Both the position numbers and the translations under genes were made by a program. Shown piece by piece: positions 17,029-24,863 of a stretch of 32,835 bases of DNA (its first letter is position 1; each line of letters begins with the position of its first letter). Location: positions 1-32,835 of IMG/VR virus record IMGVR_UViG_3300047392_000060, one strand, 5' to 3'. The DNA is from a virus. The notes under the pieces are model-generated. The model saw nothing but the letters and a program-made list of their open reading frames with translations. It was not told the DNA's origin and searched no databases.

Positions 17029-17035
17029 CTAAATA
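17029..17035 (+). promoter_or_regulatory. CTAAATA box, late-promoter-like, leaderless type
   Basis: The box ends 7 bases before the A of the ATG at 17042. The interval contains only A and T and no Shine-Dalgarno sequence. Confidence 0.6.
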
Positions 17036-17041
17036 AAATAT

Positions 17042-17398
17042 ATGGAAAAGAACAAACAAAAAGCAAAGCCAAACGGAGGTCGTGGAGGCGCAAGACCAGG
17101 AGCAGGTCGTCCCAAAGGTGCCCGTGAAAATATCAGCATCAAGCAATTGCTTGAAGCACTGGAAGCCAAAAGTGGTGGTCGTGATTATGAGGATATTCTG
17201 GTCGAGGACTTTTTAGAAGCCCGTATGAACAACGATACTCAAACCACCTTGAAGTATCATAACCTAATCTTGAACAAAGTTATGACCAACATGGCAAAGA
17301 TCGAAATTACAGATAGCAAAGATGCTATTGAAGCAAAACAGGCGGCATTTGCAGAAGCACTAGCACGACTTGTAGGCGTTAATCCTGAGGCTAAATAA
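17042..17398 (+). CDS. terminase small subunit-like protein
   Basis: A 118-residue protein with a basic Gly/Arg-rich N terminus, GGARPGAGRPKGAR (residues 15-28), a phrase common at the start of phage small terminase and related DNA-binding proteins. A helical region follows (SIKQLLEALEAKSGG, then EDFLEARMNND and HNLILNKVMTNMAK). Small terminase recognises the packaging site and loads the large subunit. The assignment rests on this N-terminal motif, size and location in the packaging half of the genome. A general DNA-binding protein is possible. The stop codon lies within the CTAAATA box of the next gene. Confidence 0.55.
   Translation: MEKNKQKAKPNGGRGGARPGAGRPKGARENISIKQLLEALEAKSGGRDYEDILVEDFLEARMNNDTQTTLKYHNLILNKVMTNMAKIEITDSKDAIEAKQAAFAEALARLVGVNPEAK
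17391..17397 (+). promoter_or_regulatory. CTAAATA box, late-promoter-like, leaderless type
   Basis: The box contains the stop region of the preceding gene and ends 5 bases before the A of the ATG at 17402. A weak GAGG lies just upstream of the box. Confidence 0.5.
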
Positions 17399-17401
17399 AG
17401 C

Positions 17402-17569
17402 ATGACGGAAAAGAAGAAACCTGGCTTGTATGCCAATATTGCGGCAAAACGCGATAGAATTGCCGCAGGCTCAGGAGAGCGTATGCGTAAAGCAGGCGCA
17501 AAAGGTGCTCCAACCGCCAAGGCTTTTAAACAAGCAGCCAAAACTGCAAAAAAAGGAAAATCAAAATGA
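17402..17569 (+). CDS. small basic protein, DUF5872-like
   Basis: A 55-residue, very basic protein: Lys-rich N terminus, GLYANIAAKRDRIAAG (residues 8-23), SGERMRKAGAKGAPT and a Lys/Ala-rich tail. This pattern (GLY-x-NI-x-AKR, then GSGE, then KGAPT) recurs in small proteins of many aquatic phages and, as I recall, larger viruses (DUF5872); the function is unknown. The charge suggests nucleic acid binding or packaging with DNA. The ATG lies right behind a CTAAATA box. The stop overlaps the next ATG (ATGA at 17566-17569). Confidence 0.68.
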   Translation: MTEKKKPGLYANIAAKRDRIAAGSGERMRKAGAKGAPTAKAFKQAAKTAKKGKSK

Positions 17570-17850
17570 AAGAATCTAACGGCTACAAAGCCATTTACGG
17601 TAGCGAAGGCTTCAGTCGCAGTGCTGACAAGTTTGCCAAGAATCAACACACTGGTCACAGCAACGATGGTCGTGAAGTAAATTTTGGTCGTGGTCCCACA
17701 GGCGGCTCTACAAAAGTGCCAGCAGGTAAAGAAATTACAATGGGATGCCACCAACCACAAGTGCGTAACGCAGGTGGCACAAAGGAAATGCCTAAAACTG
17801 GCAAAGAAAGTTTTAACTACGGTCGCGGACCAACAAAAGGAAACGCATAA
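17566..17850 (+). CDS. small Gly-rich basic protein with RGPT motifs
   Basis: A 94-residue protein, low in hydrophobic residues and probably largely unstructured. It has two similar motifs: NFGRGPTGG (residues 39-47) and NYGRGPTKGNA (84-94). A third copy of RGPT-x-GNA opens the next gene's product. The ATG has an AAAGGAAAA-type ribosome binding site and overlaps the preceding stop. I do not recognise its function. Its place in a run of four small basic or Gly-rich genes between the small terminase-like gene and the large terminase suggests a virion or packaging accessory role. Confidence 0.65.
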   Translation: MKESNGYKAIYGSEGFSRSADKFAKNQHTGHSNDGREVNFGRGPTGGSTKVPAGKEITMGCHQPQVRNAGGTKEMPKTGKESFNYGRGPTKGNA

Positions 17851-18134
17851 TGAGCACTAATCCACAAGGCGGTAAAGCCGTTAATCAAAAACGCGGACCA
17901 ACAACTGGTAACGCAGGCAATGCTACAAAGCGTAGCACATTTATGAGTGAAAAAGCCGCCACTGGTAGTGAGCGTGCCACTATTGCCAACATGATTACAG
18001 ATGCGTTAAGCATGCGTGGTCGCGGCACCCAAGCCACAAACAATCCAGCCCTAGAAGGCTTGCACAGCAATACTGGTCCTAAGTCTAACCCAACTGCTAA
18101 CGGAAGCAAGTTGCCTAAGAAGTTTAAGAAGTAA
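17850..18134 (+). CDS. small Gly/Asn-rich basic protein with RGPT motif
   Basis: A 94-residue basic protein with KRGPTTGNAGN near the N terminus (residues 14-24) matching the motif of the preceding product, a central SER/ATI-MITDALSM helix and a Lys-rich tail (KLPKKFKK). The ATG overlaps the previous TAA by one base and has AAAGGA upstream. No family is recognised. The shared motif suggests that this gene and its left neighbour are partners or descend from a duplicated segment. Confidence 0.63.
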   Translation: MSTNPQGGKAVNQKRGPTTGNAGNATKRSTFMSEKAATGSERATIANMITDALSMRGRGTQATNNPALEGLHSNTGPKSNPTANGSKLPKKFKK

Positions 18135-18136
18135 TC

Positions 18137-18862
18137 ATGAGTGGCGGATGGAACCCAGGCGTGGGGAATAACGCAGGCATGGGCGGTGGCAAATCTACAG
18201 GATTTGGCATACCAATAACAGGCGATCAGACCACTGGCAATCCACAAGGTCCGCAAATGGGCTTTGGTTTCAATCCCAATACTGACATGCCTTTTACTGG
18301 CGGTCAAAATGCTGGCAATGTGCTTGGTCAAGGTATTGATTCTATTCTGGGCGCAACACCAATTGGCGGTGCGTTCAATCAAGCACTAGGCGGTCAAAGT
18401 ATTGGCAGTGTAGTTGGCAATGGCCTTGGTTCAATCCTTGGACAGCAACCTATGCTTGGCGGTATCGCCAGTTCATATGACCCTGCGGCTGATTTGAACA
18501 AAGGACCATATCCTGCACAACAACCTATGCCAACAAGCGGTATGGGCGGCGGTAAAACAGTTGGTTTTGGATTACCAATAACAGGCGATCAGACCACTGG
18601 CAATCCACAAGGTCCGCAAATTGGTTTTGGTCCAGCACCAATTGAACAAAATCCAATGGATATATTTGGTTTGCCAGGTGCCAAAAATTATAATAGACAA
18701 AGCCCAATTATTGGCAGCATGCCAGCACCGCAACCAGTAAATCGTTTTGCTCCACCTAATGCCCCTGGCGTTAGACAGCAACCACGAACAGCACCAAGAG
18801 CAGGTATTCCTGTTCAAAGTGCTAGAACTTTGCGCCCAACCACACGCACTAGACTTCGCTAA
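18137..18862 (+). CDS. Gly/Pro-rich repeat protein
   Basis: A 241-residue low-complexity protein, rich in Gly, Pro, Gln and Asn. It contains two copies of a roughly 30-residue unit: GMGGGKSTGFGIPITGDQ... (from residue 14) and GMGGGKTVGFGLPITGDQ... (from residue 135), each followed by TTGNPQGPQ. At DNA level a 49-base block is identical (18210-18258 and 18573-18621). GGGKS/T in the repeats resembles a P-loop but no other ATPase motif is present, so I do not call an ATPase. The C terminus is Pro/Arg-rich. Probably a virion or packaging accessory; the function is unknown. The stop region carries the next CTAAATA box. Confidence 0.6.
   Translation: MSGGWNPGVGNNAGMGGGKSTGFGIPITGDQTTGNPQGPQMGFGFNPNTDMPFTGGQNAGNVLGQGIDSILGATPIGGAFNQALGGQSIGSVVGNGLGSILGQQPMLGGIASSYDPAADLNKGPYPAQQPMPTSGMGGGKTVGFGLPITGDQTTGNPQGPQIGFGPAPIEQNPMDIFGLPGAKNYNRQSPIIGSMPAPQPVNRFAPPNAPGVRQQPRTAPRAGIPVQSARTLRPTTRTRLR
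18210..18621 (+). repeat. 49-base exact direct repeat inside the Gly/Pro-rich gene
   Basis: The blocks 18210-18258 and 18573-18621 are identical over 49 bases and lie 363 bases apart, in frame (121 codons). They encode the repeated PITGDQTTGNPQGPQ segment. The flanks are similar but diverged, which fits an internal duplication, or continued homogenisation. Confidence 0.85.
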
Positions 18863-18865
18863 ATA
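18859..18865 (+). promoter_or_regulatory. CTAAATA box with hairpin at predicted 5' end
   Basis: The box overlaps the preceding stop codon. With T4-like geometry, transcription would begin at about 18871, so the mRNA would open with the hairpin at 18873-18897. Confidence 0.6.
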
Positions 18866-18872
18866 GAACGAC

Positions 18873-18897
18873 AGCAAGGGGACAGACTCCCCTTGCT
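18873..18897 (+). ncRNA. 5' untranslated stem-loop, or terminator
   Basis: AGCAAGGGG (18873-18881) pairs perfectly with CCCCTTGCT (18889-18897) around a 7-base loop. There is no T-tract after it, so I favour a 5' end mRNA structure over a terminator. It could protect the downstream message from decay or attenuate read-through. Confidence 0.55.
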
Positions 18898-18924
18898 ACT
18901 GCATAGAAAATAAAGGAAATGAAC

Positions 18925-19743
18925 ATGCAAAAATCAAACACGCCCAACGAAAATCCTTGGGACGACTCCGCAACACCAGAACCAGTTGCAAAAACTCCAA
19001 CAAAACGCACACGATCAGATGCCGTAGCCAAAGAAGTGCTAGACATTCCTGCGCCTGTGCAACCTGCCGCAGTCAATGCAGGTGAATATGATTTAGAAGG
19101 TCTAATGACAGACTTTCCAACAGCAACTGACCTAGAACGATTTGTTTATGACGAAACTGGCATTGTGCTAAGTTTAAAAGGTCGTGCCAACAAATTAAAG
19201 TATCAAGTAGCAATGGATGCACTTAACGGTGTTGCAGTTGATGCTAAATTTATTGGCAACGATAATCCTTATATTGATCGCACAGAATTAGTGCCAGTTG
19301 ATCCAATCAAAGAACCACCTGCTCGTTCAAGTGCATTGCCAGCACCAAATACAGTGCAAAATGTATTCCTAAGCAACGTTATTCCTCATCCTGATGAAGA
19401 AGCACGAGCACAAGATAAACGAGTTAGTATGTTGTTTCGCAAATACAACAACGGCATGATTTCGTATGAAATTTTAGGACCACTTGAACAGCGTCCATAC
19501 GGCGAAAAGATTGACAAGTTTGGTCGCACCCGTCCAGAAGTTATCCGTTGGGTTGATCCACGCACTGGCGAACAAGTTATTATGCGTGAAGATGGAACAC
19601 TAACGCCACAAGGCAAACGACTTCGTGCCATGATGCAAACTTACAAAGTCAATAAAAGTAACCAATGGGAAGTTTGGATTGACCGTGAATTTGTATCGTT
19701 AAATGATGCAGTAGCACACAACCCTTGGGATATCTCTCAATAA
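18925..19743 (+). CDS. hypothetical protein upstream of packaging genes
   Basis: A 272-residue protein from the ATG at 18925, chosen because AAAGGAA (18912-18918) then has normal spacing; an ATG at 18919 is too close to that site. The N-terminal 60 residues are charged and probably disordered (NENPWDDSATPEPVAKTP). A small domain follows at about 55-115 (DLEGLMTDFPTATDLERF). The C-terminal part (PEVIRWVDPRTGEQVIMREDGTLTPQ; quoted in parts) looks like a compact beta domain. I do not recognise the family. It heads the operon that leads into large terminase and portal, so a head or packaging role is likely but unproved. Confidence 0.65.
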   Translation: MQKSNTPNENPWDDSATPEPVAKTPTKRTRSDAVAKEVLDIPAPVQPAAVNAGEYDLEGLMTDFPTATDLERFVYDETGIVLSLKGRANKLKYQVAMDALNGVAVDAKFIGNDNPYIDRTELVPVDPIKEPPARSSALPAPNTVQNVFLSNVIPHPDEEARAQDKRVSMLFRKYNNGMISYEILGPLEQRPYGEKIDKFGRTRPEVIRWVDPRTGEQVIMREDGTLTPQGKRLRAMMQTYKVNKSNQWEVWIDREFVSLNDAVAHNPWDISQ

Positions 19744-20045
19744 TGACTGATCCAATCATCCGTAACACGATGATTGACCAAGCACAGCAAGAGCGTATGA
19801 CTCGTGATACGCTCATTCTACAAAAGGTCAATCATGCACATCGTGAAGCATTTGTGCAAAAGTTTCCAGGTCAATGCGAGCATATCTTGCGGTTGATTGC
19901 TGAACGATTACAAGCAGTTATGACCAACAAACCTGCACAACTCAATGACCCAGAAACTTGGACAGCAACTGCGGCTGAGATCGAAAGTCTTGCCAACGCA
20001 CTACATGCAGTTTATGAAATTCACAAGGATATTGCTCATGATTAA
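19743..20045 (+). CDS. small helical hypothetical protein
   Basis: A 100-residue helical protein. I place the start at the ATG at 19743, which overlaps the preceding TAA by one base; a TTG start further upstream has no support. It is Gln- and Ala-rich with a helix pattern (HREAFVQKFPGQCEHILRLIAERLQAV; quoted in parts). Family not recognised. Its position directly before large terminase would also fit a small terminase or packaging cofactor, competing with the call at 17042. Confidence 0.6.
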   Translation: MTDPIIRNTMIDQAQQERMTRDTLILQKVNHAHREAFVQKFPGQCEHILRLIAERLQAVMTNKPAQLNDPETWTATAAEIESLANALHAVYEIHKDIAHD

Positions 20046-20220
20046 CTTGACCAAACATGCAACCAGTCGTGTTGATGCAGAAATTTCTCGTCATGCAGAT
20101 GTGATCTATCTGCGTTTGGTTCGCACTGATGAGGATACTGGTGCGAGCCACTTTACATTGGTGTTGGATGAAACAGACCTTGAGCATTTTATCTCAACCC
20201 TAATTGAACTTCAGGAATAA
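20038..20220 (+). CDS. small hypothetical protein
   Basis: A 60-residue protein. I chose the ATG at 20038 because AAGGA sits 8 bases upstream and the short overlap with the preceding gene is normal here; longer upstream extensions read through the neighbour. It shows an alternating strand pattern (DVIYLRLVRTDEDTG then HFTLVLDET) and an acidic C-terminal helix. Function unknown; it is co-transcribed with large terminase. Confidence 0.6.
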   Translation: MINLTKHATSRVDAEISRHADVIYLRLVRTDEDTGASHFTLVLDETDLEHFISTLIELQE

Positions 20221-20222
20221 AA

Positions 20223-21845
20223 GTGCTTGGCGTAGAAACACTAATGGCAAGGGCATTGCGATACAGTTTAGACATTAACTCAGTAGCACCAGAAACTTAT
20301 CGCAATTGGCCCAGTAACTTACAAAATCAATTACAAGACTTGGTTATCGAAACTGCTGATGACATGCAGTTTAACCAGTTAAAATACTTTCGTCCGTTTG
20401 AACACCAACTGACTTTCTTTAAAACAGGCAGTGCGGCAGGTGCAGAACGCCGTGGTATTCTTGCGGCAAACCGTATTGGCAAAACAGTAAGCACCTGTTA
20501 TGAAACTGCCATGCACCTGACTGGACTTTATCCAGATTGGTGGGAAGGTCATCGTTTCAACAAACCCATCACTTGCATGGTTGCTGGTGAAGGTTGGTCG
20601 CAGGTTGCTCTTGTGCTACAAAATGAATTGTTGGGCACACAAGATGTTAAAATTACAGAAAACTTGGGCACTGGTGCGATACCTCGTGATTGTATTGTTG
20701 TTGATACTATGCGCAATGATGGGGCTAACTGTATTGGTGTTGAAATCAAGCATGTCTCAGGTTCTAAGAGTTATTTGCTATTTGCTAACTACACGCAAGA
20801 GGTAAGACAATTGCAAGGTTTTAAACTTAACTTGGCAGTTTTCGACGAGCAACCACCAGATGATTTCTTCTCAGAAATTGTCACACGAACTGCCACCACA
20901 CAGGGTAAAGTGCTATGCTCATTTACACCACTCAAAGGACTTAACGGACTTGTAAGCAAATTCTGGAACAAACAAGAAGGCTATGAGTTTATTCGTGTAT
21001 CGTGGGATGATGTTCCTGAATACGATCCATGGGGTCAGCCGTTCCTGTTAAAAGAAACTCGTCGCCAGTTGGAACGAGATTATTTGCCGCATGAGCGAGA
21101 AGCCCGTATTGCTGGTAAGCCAGTTATGGGCAAAGGTGCTGTGTTCCAGTTGGCACATTGGCCTACTTACACCACTGGTGAAATTGATTTCACCCGCATA
21201 CCAAACATACAGCGTGTTATTGCACTGGACTTGGGTCTTGTCAATGACCAAACTGTTATTACCTTAATGTATTGGGAACCGTATGAACGAGTTGCGTATT
21301 TGCACAAACAAATTTGTGTGCAGGGCATTGAAGAAGCTGTGCCAAGTCAGTATATCAATCACTTACTTCGCCCTGAAGTGTTTGGCACTCCTATTGTGTT
21401 ACCTGCTGATGCTAGCACTCCTGGCAGATACACCATGAGTAGTAACAGTATTCGTGAGTTGTTTGAAAGTTATGAACTCAATGTGTATCACAAAGCCATT
21501 ATGAATCCACCAGACCAAGAAGGGCGTGTAACCAACCACAAAAGTTATGGTATCAACCAAATGCGTCAAATGTTAGAAGTTGGTAGCCTGCGAGTCAATG
21601 AAAACTGCACGCAGTTCCTAAGTGATGCACGCAACTACTTTGTGGATGAACGAGGCAGATTCAGTGACCCAGACGACACTATTGACAGTGCTCGTTATGC
21701 GTTATTGGCTTGTTTGCAAAACATTGCTGAACCCTGGGACAACAGAACTCCGCAACAACGCATGGCTGCGGCACGAGATAAGTATTATCGTCCCAGAGAT
21801 GAGAGCAACAAGCCTGCTTGGAAAAAGACATTTAGTGCAGATTAA
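20223..21845 (+). CDS. terL: terminase large subunit
   Basis: A 540-residue packaging motor. The ATPase domain has the Walker A-type loop AANRIGKT (residues 81-88, K87), a Walker B strand LAVFDEQ (204-210, D208 and E209) and a coupling motif SFTP (233-236). The C-terminal RNase H-like nuclease has its first acidic residue in VIALDLG (D336), a second candidate in LPADAS (D396) and a third in DDTIDSARYAL (D488). The enzyme pumps DNA into the prohead through the portal and cuts concatemers. The start is GTG at 20223, chosen for an AGGA site 7 bases upstream; the ATG at 20244 has none. The length is typical. The position before the portal gene is the usual order. Confidence 0.93.
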   Translation: MLGVETLMARALRYSLDINSVAPETYRNWPSNLQNQLQDLVIETADDMQFNQLKYFRPFEHQLTFFKTGSAAGAERRGILAANRIGKTVSTCYETAMHLTGLYPDWWEGHRFNKPITCMVAGEGWSQVALVLQNELLGTQDVKITENLGTGAIPRDCIVVDTMRNDGANCIGVEIKHVSGSKSYLLFANYTQEVRQLQGFKLNLAVFDEQPPDDFFSEIVTRTATTQGKVLCSFTPLKGLNGLVSKFWNKQEGYEFIRVSWDDVPEYDPWGQPFLLKETRRQLERDYLPHEREARIAGKPVMGKGAVFQLAHWPTYTTGEIDFTRIPNIQRVIALDLGLVNDQTVITLMYWEPYERVAYLHKQICVQGIEEAVPSQYINHLLRPEVFGTPIVLPADASTPGRYTMSSNSIRELFESYELNVYHKAIMNPPDQEGRVTNHKSYGINQMRQMLEVGSLRVNENCTQFLSDARNYFVDERGRFSDPDDTIDSARYALLACLQNIAEPWDNRTPQQRMAAARDKYYRPRDESNKPAWKKTFSAD

Positions 21846-21854
21846 GGAACAGCA

Positions 21855-22109
21855 ATGAAACAAGAAATGAACGGTAAGTTTTTGACAACAGTGGCAGATC
21901 AACCCCCTGCCATTTTGTGTGAAAATCATGCGCGAGTGTTTGAAATGGCCATGTTAGCCAATGCGATTCCTCACACAATTTATGAAATGGATGATGAGGA
22001 CGGTCCATATTACTGCCATGCGTGTGATTTACAAGTGGCAAAAGCCTATGCCAAGCAAGTTGAGGAGGCAAACACGCCCCGCATCATTATGCCAGGCGAA
22101 TACAACTGA
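21855..22109 (+). CDS. small Cys/His protein between terminase and portal
   Basis: An 84-residue protein with two metal-ligand-like pairs, CENH (residues 22-25) and CHAC (54-57), spaced about 30 residues apart; these could form a zinc-binding site. The rest is acidic and helical. AAGGAA lies upstream of the ATG. It follows the large terminase gene by 9 bases. I do not recognise a family, and the zinc site is inferred from spacing only. Confidence 0.62.
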   Translation: MKQEMNGKFLTTVADQPPAILCENHARVFEMAMLANAIPHTIYEMDDEDGPYYCHACDLQVAKAYAKQVEEANTPRIIMPGEYN

Positions 22110-22111
22110 TG

Positions 22112-22118
22112 CTAAATA
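22112..22118 (+). promoter_or_regulatory. CTAAATA box, late-promoter-like, before portal
   Basis: The box lies 27 bases before the portal ATG at 22146; the leader contains AAAGGA. Confidence 0.6.
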
Positions 22119-22145
22119 AGAAATCAGTAAAGGAAACTTAACCAG

Positions 22146-24425
22146 ATGTTAAACATCAAGAATATCCCTGTGCAGGACATTAATCAAAACAACAAGACTA
22201 ATGCCACTTTTGTCCGCATGAAGAACCAAATGGACGTTAAAATGGCGTCCTACTTGCGTTATCTAGGCACCAAAAACGCAGTAAATCGTGCGTCAGACTA
22301 TCACTACCTGTGCCTTGCAGTTACTGATTCTACTGCACCTGTCAATGGCATTGACTACATCCATCCCAGTGTAAAACCAGTTGTGGATTACGCAACAGCC
22401 GTTATTGCCAAGGGTCTTACTCCCAATGGCGAAATCAATTTTGACTTTGTTGCTGATGGCGAGGAAGATGAAGTCGCGGCAAGACAAGCCACAAACATGG
22501 TCAGCAAGGTTGTCAATCAAATGAATGACCCGCACTTTGTAATGGAACGTTGGGCAATGGACTCAGTTATGCACAAAAACGGCATGATGATGATTAAGCC
22601 AGTCCGTGAGCAAATTGTTCGTTATGTCGAAACCAGCGGAACCGCAGATCAATTACGAGCATTTGAATTACAAGCCGCTGAAGCAGGTTTAACTGCACTA
22701 CGCCAAAGCAAACGCCGCGAAACAGTGGATATGATGAAAGTCATGGAAGAAGCCACACAACTTCTAGGCACACAAAAAACAGAATATGCCAAAGGCGTTG
22801 CTCAAAAGTTCATGCTAGACATTACTGAAAGTGATGAAGCAGCCCAACAGTTTGGCGAGCAAGGCGATGCTATCGTTCAAGGCAACTTAGACGAACAAGA
22901 AAGCATTATCCAAGACAGTATTCGTCGCAACACCACATACAAAGCCAAATATAAATTAACTGGCTACAACATCAACATTCGTTTCCATCCTATTGCACAG
23001 CACTATTGGATTTGTGATCCAACTGTGCCTGAAATGAAAGATCAACCTTTCTGCGGTTACTACGACCCAATGACAATTCAAGAAGCCCTTGAGTTATATC
23101 CAGGCATCAACTTGGAAGAATTCCGTGAGTATGCAGAATACAACATGAACGGTGCTTACCAAGCAGGTTCAGTGTTGAACAACTTGGCTATTCACGCTCG
23201 TGACAGTGTGCCAGTTATGGGTATTCCTGTAAGTAGTGCGGCTAGTGCTGATCCAGATAGTCGCCAAGTTAGTATCGTTACTGTTTGGAACAAGTATGAC
23301 ATTGACGGTGATGGTGAATTGGAACTAGTGGAACTTATCTATAGTGGTAGTTACATCATTAGTGCTAGAGAAGTAGAGTTTATTCCTGTTGCCAACATGT
23401 GTCCAAAACCACTGCCAGGAAACTTCTATGGTATGAGTATTGCTGAAAGTGTTATTCCAATGCAGGAATACCAAACCAGTGCGGCTCGTGCTGAGATTCA
23501 ATTGGGCTTGCTAACTGCTACACCTCGTATTGGTGTTAAACCAGACCGTGTTGATTTTGAAATGATGCAAGACGGTGAAAGTGCAATCTTTATTTTAGAC
23601 AGTAAGTTTGACCCAAGCAAAGACATTTACCAAATGCCACCTCCAAGCGGTAATCTACAGTTCTTAGAAGTTGCAATGAACCGTATTCAACAAGATACTA
23701 TGGCAATGGTAGGTATGACTACACCACAAGATGTGTTCAACCCAGAAGTTATGGCACCTGGCAATTCAGGTATCAAGTTGCAGATGGCTCTGTCGCCTAA
23801 CCAAATTATCCAAGACAACACAGTTCGCAATGCGGCGGAAGGTTTGAAAGAAGCCTTATGGTTGGTATGGCGCACCTTAATTCAGTATGGTGATGACTAC
23901 GGTGTTAAGAAATTGGCACAAAGCAGTCACCCAGACAAAAAGCCAGAGTTCCTAGACTTCCTAGCATGGGATGACATGAACTTCTGTGACCGCAAACAAG
24001 TGCATTTGGAATTGGCGTTGGGCATGATGAGTGATGAAAACGCACTTGGTCGCCTACAAATTATCCAAAAGTGCCAAACAGACTTGTATCAAATGGTTCA
24101 AGCAATGGTTGGTGCTGGCAGTTTAACACCAGAAATGTTCAAGAAAGTCAAGAAGCCGTTTGAAGATACCTTATATGTGCTTGGCGTAAAAGACTGCAAC
24201 ACATACTTGCCAACTGATGAAGAAGTCATGGCAATGATCGAAGCAGGCAAAGCCGCAGGTGCAAACAAACAGCCAAGCCCAACAGATCAAAAGGATATCA
24301 GTGCGGCAAAGTTGAATGATACAAAAGCCAAACAAATTGAAGCAGAAATTGCTGGCACTGATGCCAACTCGCAATTGAACTTTATGGCAATGGCGGCTGG
24401 CAAACCAACTGACTACAACAACTGA
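22146..24425 (+). CDS. portal protein
   Basis: A 759-residue portal, within the range of podovirus portals of the P22-like type. Recognisable parts are the clip/stem-side segment HPIAQHYWICDPT, an acidic strand-turn DIDGDGELELVEL (about 380-395), FIPVANMCPKPLPGNFYGMSIAES (quoted in parts; about 410-435) and the following IPMQEYQTSAARAE helix. The C-terminal 100 residues are charged helices, possibly a barrel. A ring of twelve such subunits forms the DNA channel at one vertex and binds terminase and then the adaptor. It sits in the usual order terminase, portal, scaffold, capsid. Confidence 0.88.
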   Translation: MLNIKNIPVQDINQNNKTNATFVRMKNQMDVKMASYLRYLGTKNAVNRASDYHYLCLAVTDSTAPVNGIDYIHPSVKPVVDYATAVIAKGLTPNGEINFDFVADGEEDEVAARQATNMVSKVVNQMNDPHFVMERWAMDSVMHKNGMMMIKPVREQIVRYVETSGTADQLRAFELQAAEAGLTALRQSKRRETVDMMKVMEEATQLLGTQKTEYAKGVAQKFMLDITESDEAAQQFGEQGDAIVQGNLDEQESIIQDSIRRNTTYKAKYKLTGYNINIRFHPIAQHYWICDPTVPEMKDQPFCGYYDPMTIQEALELYPGINLEEFREYAEYNMNGAYQAGSVLNNLAIHARDSVPVMGIPVSSAASADPDSRQVSIVTVWNKYDIDGDGELELVELIYSGSYIISAREVEFIPVANMCPKPLPGNFYGMSIAESVIPMQEYQTSAARAEIQLGLLTATPRIGVKPDRVDFEMMQDGESAIFILDSKFDPSKDIYQMPPPSGNLQFLEVAMNRIQQDTMAMVGMTTPQDVFNPEVMAPGNSGIKLQMALSPNQIIQDNTVRNAAEGLKEALWLVWRTLIQYGDDYGVKKLAQSSHPDKKPEFLDFLAWDDMNFCDRKQVHLELALGMMSDENALGRLQIIQKCQTDLYQMVQAMVGAGSLTPEMFKKVKKPFEDTLYVLGVKDCNTYLPTDEEVMAMIEAGKAAGANKQPSPTDQKDISAAKLNDTKAKQIEAEIAGTDANSQLNFMAMAAGKPTDYNN

Positions 24426-24449
24426 TAACTACAATTTTAAGGAAACGCA

Positions 24450-24803
24450 ATGATTAGTGAAGAAGCAGTTGATGCCTACAATCGTAGGCTCACAATTGAT
24501 ACAAGTAATGTTAAGAAACTTACGCCAAGTCAGCGAGATGCTGTAAAAAGTTATGGCAGTTTGGCAGAAGCCCTGCTGAAAAATCGTGACTTGGCTATGT
24601 TCATACACCACTTTAAATTTGAAGTAAATGATAGTTTGGCAAACATTCGCACTCATACTCCAGACGCAAATGCAGAACGAGTAGCACTGGCAAACCAGTT
24701 AAGTGGCATTGATAGTTTTGTGAATACACTGAAAAGTGCTGTTTATAAACGAACAGTGTTGTTGAGAGCAGAAGCCACTGAAAATATTTCGACAGAACAA
24801 TAA
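24450..24803 (+). CDS. small hypothetical protein between portal and scaffold
   Basis: A 117-residue, mainly helical protein with no recognised family. The ATG is preceded by AAGGAAA. It lies 25 bases behind the portal stop in the same transcript and before a CTAAATA box at 24811. A head-assembly accessory role is suggested by position only. Confidence 0.6.
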   Translation: MISEEAVDAYNRRLTIDTSNVKKLTPSQRDAVKSYGSLAEALLKNRDLAMFIHHFKFEVNDSLANIRTHTPDANAERVALANQLSGIDSFVNTLKSAVYKRTVLLRAEATENISTEQ

Positions 24804-24810
24804 ACAAATA

Positions 24811-24817
24811 CTAAATA
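24811..24817 (+). promoter_or_regulatory. CTAAATA box, late-promoter-like, before scaffold and capsid genes
   Basis: The box lies 46 bases before the ATG at 24864; AAGGA precedes the start. This site would give a separate boost to scaffold and major capsid protein transcription. Confidence 0.6.
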
Positions 24818-24863
24818 AACATACAGGTAATCCATACGGACCCTATACAATTTAAGGATAGAT

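Noticed and set aside
18137-18862. GGGKS/T in the Gly/Pro protein read as an ATP-binding loop
   Set aside because: No strand before it, no Walker B and a low-complexity context.
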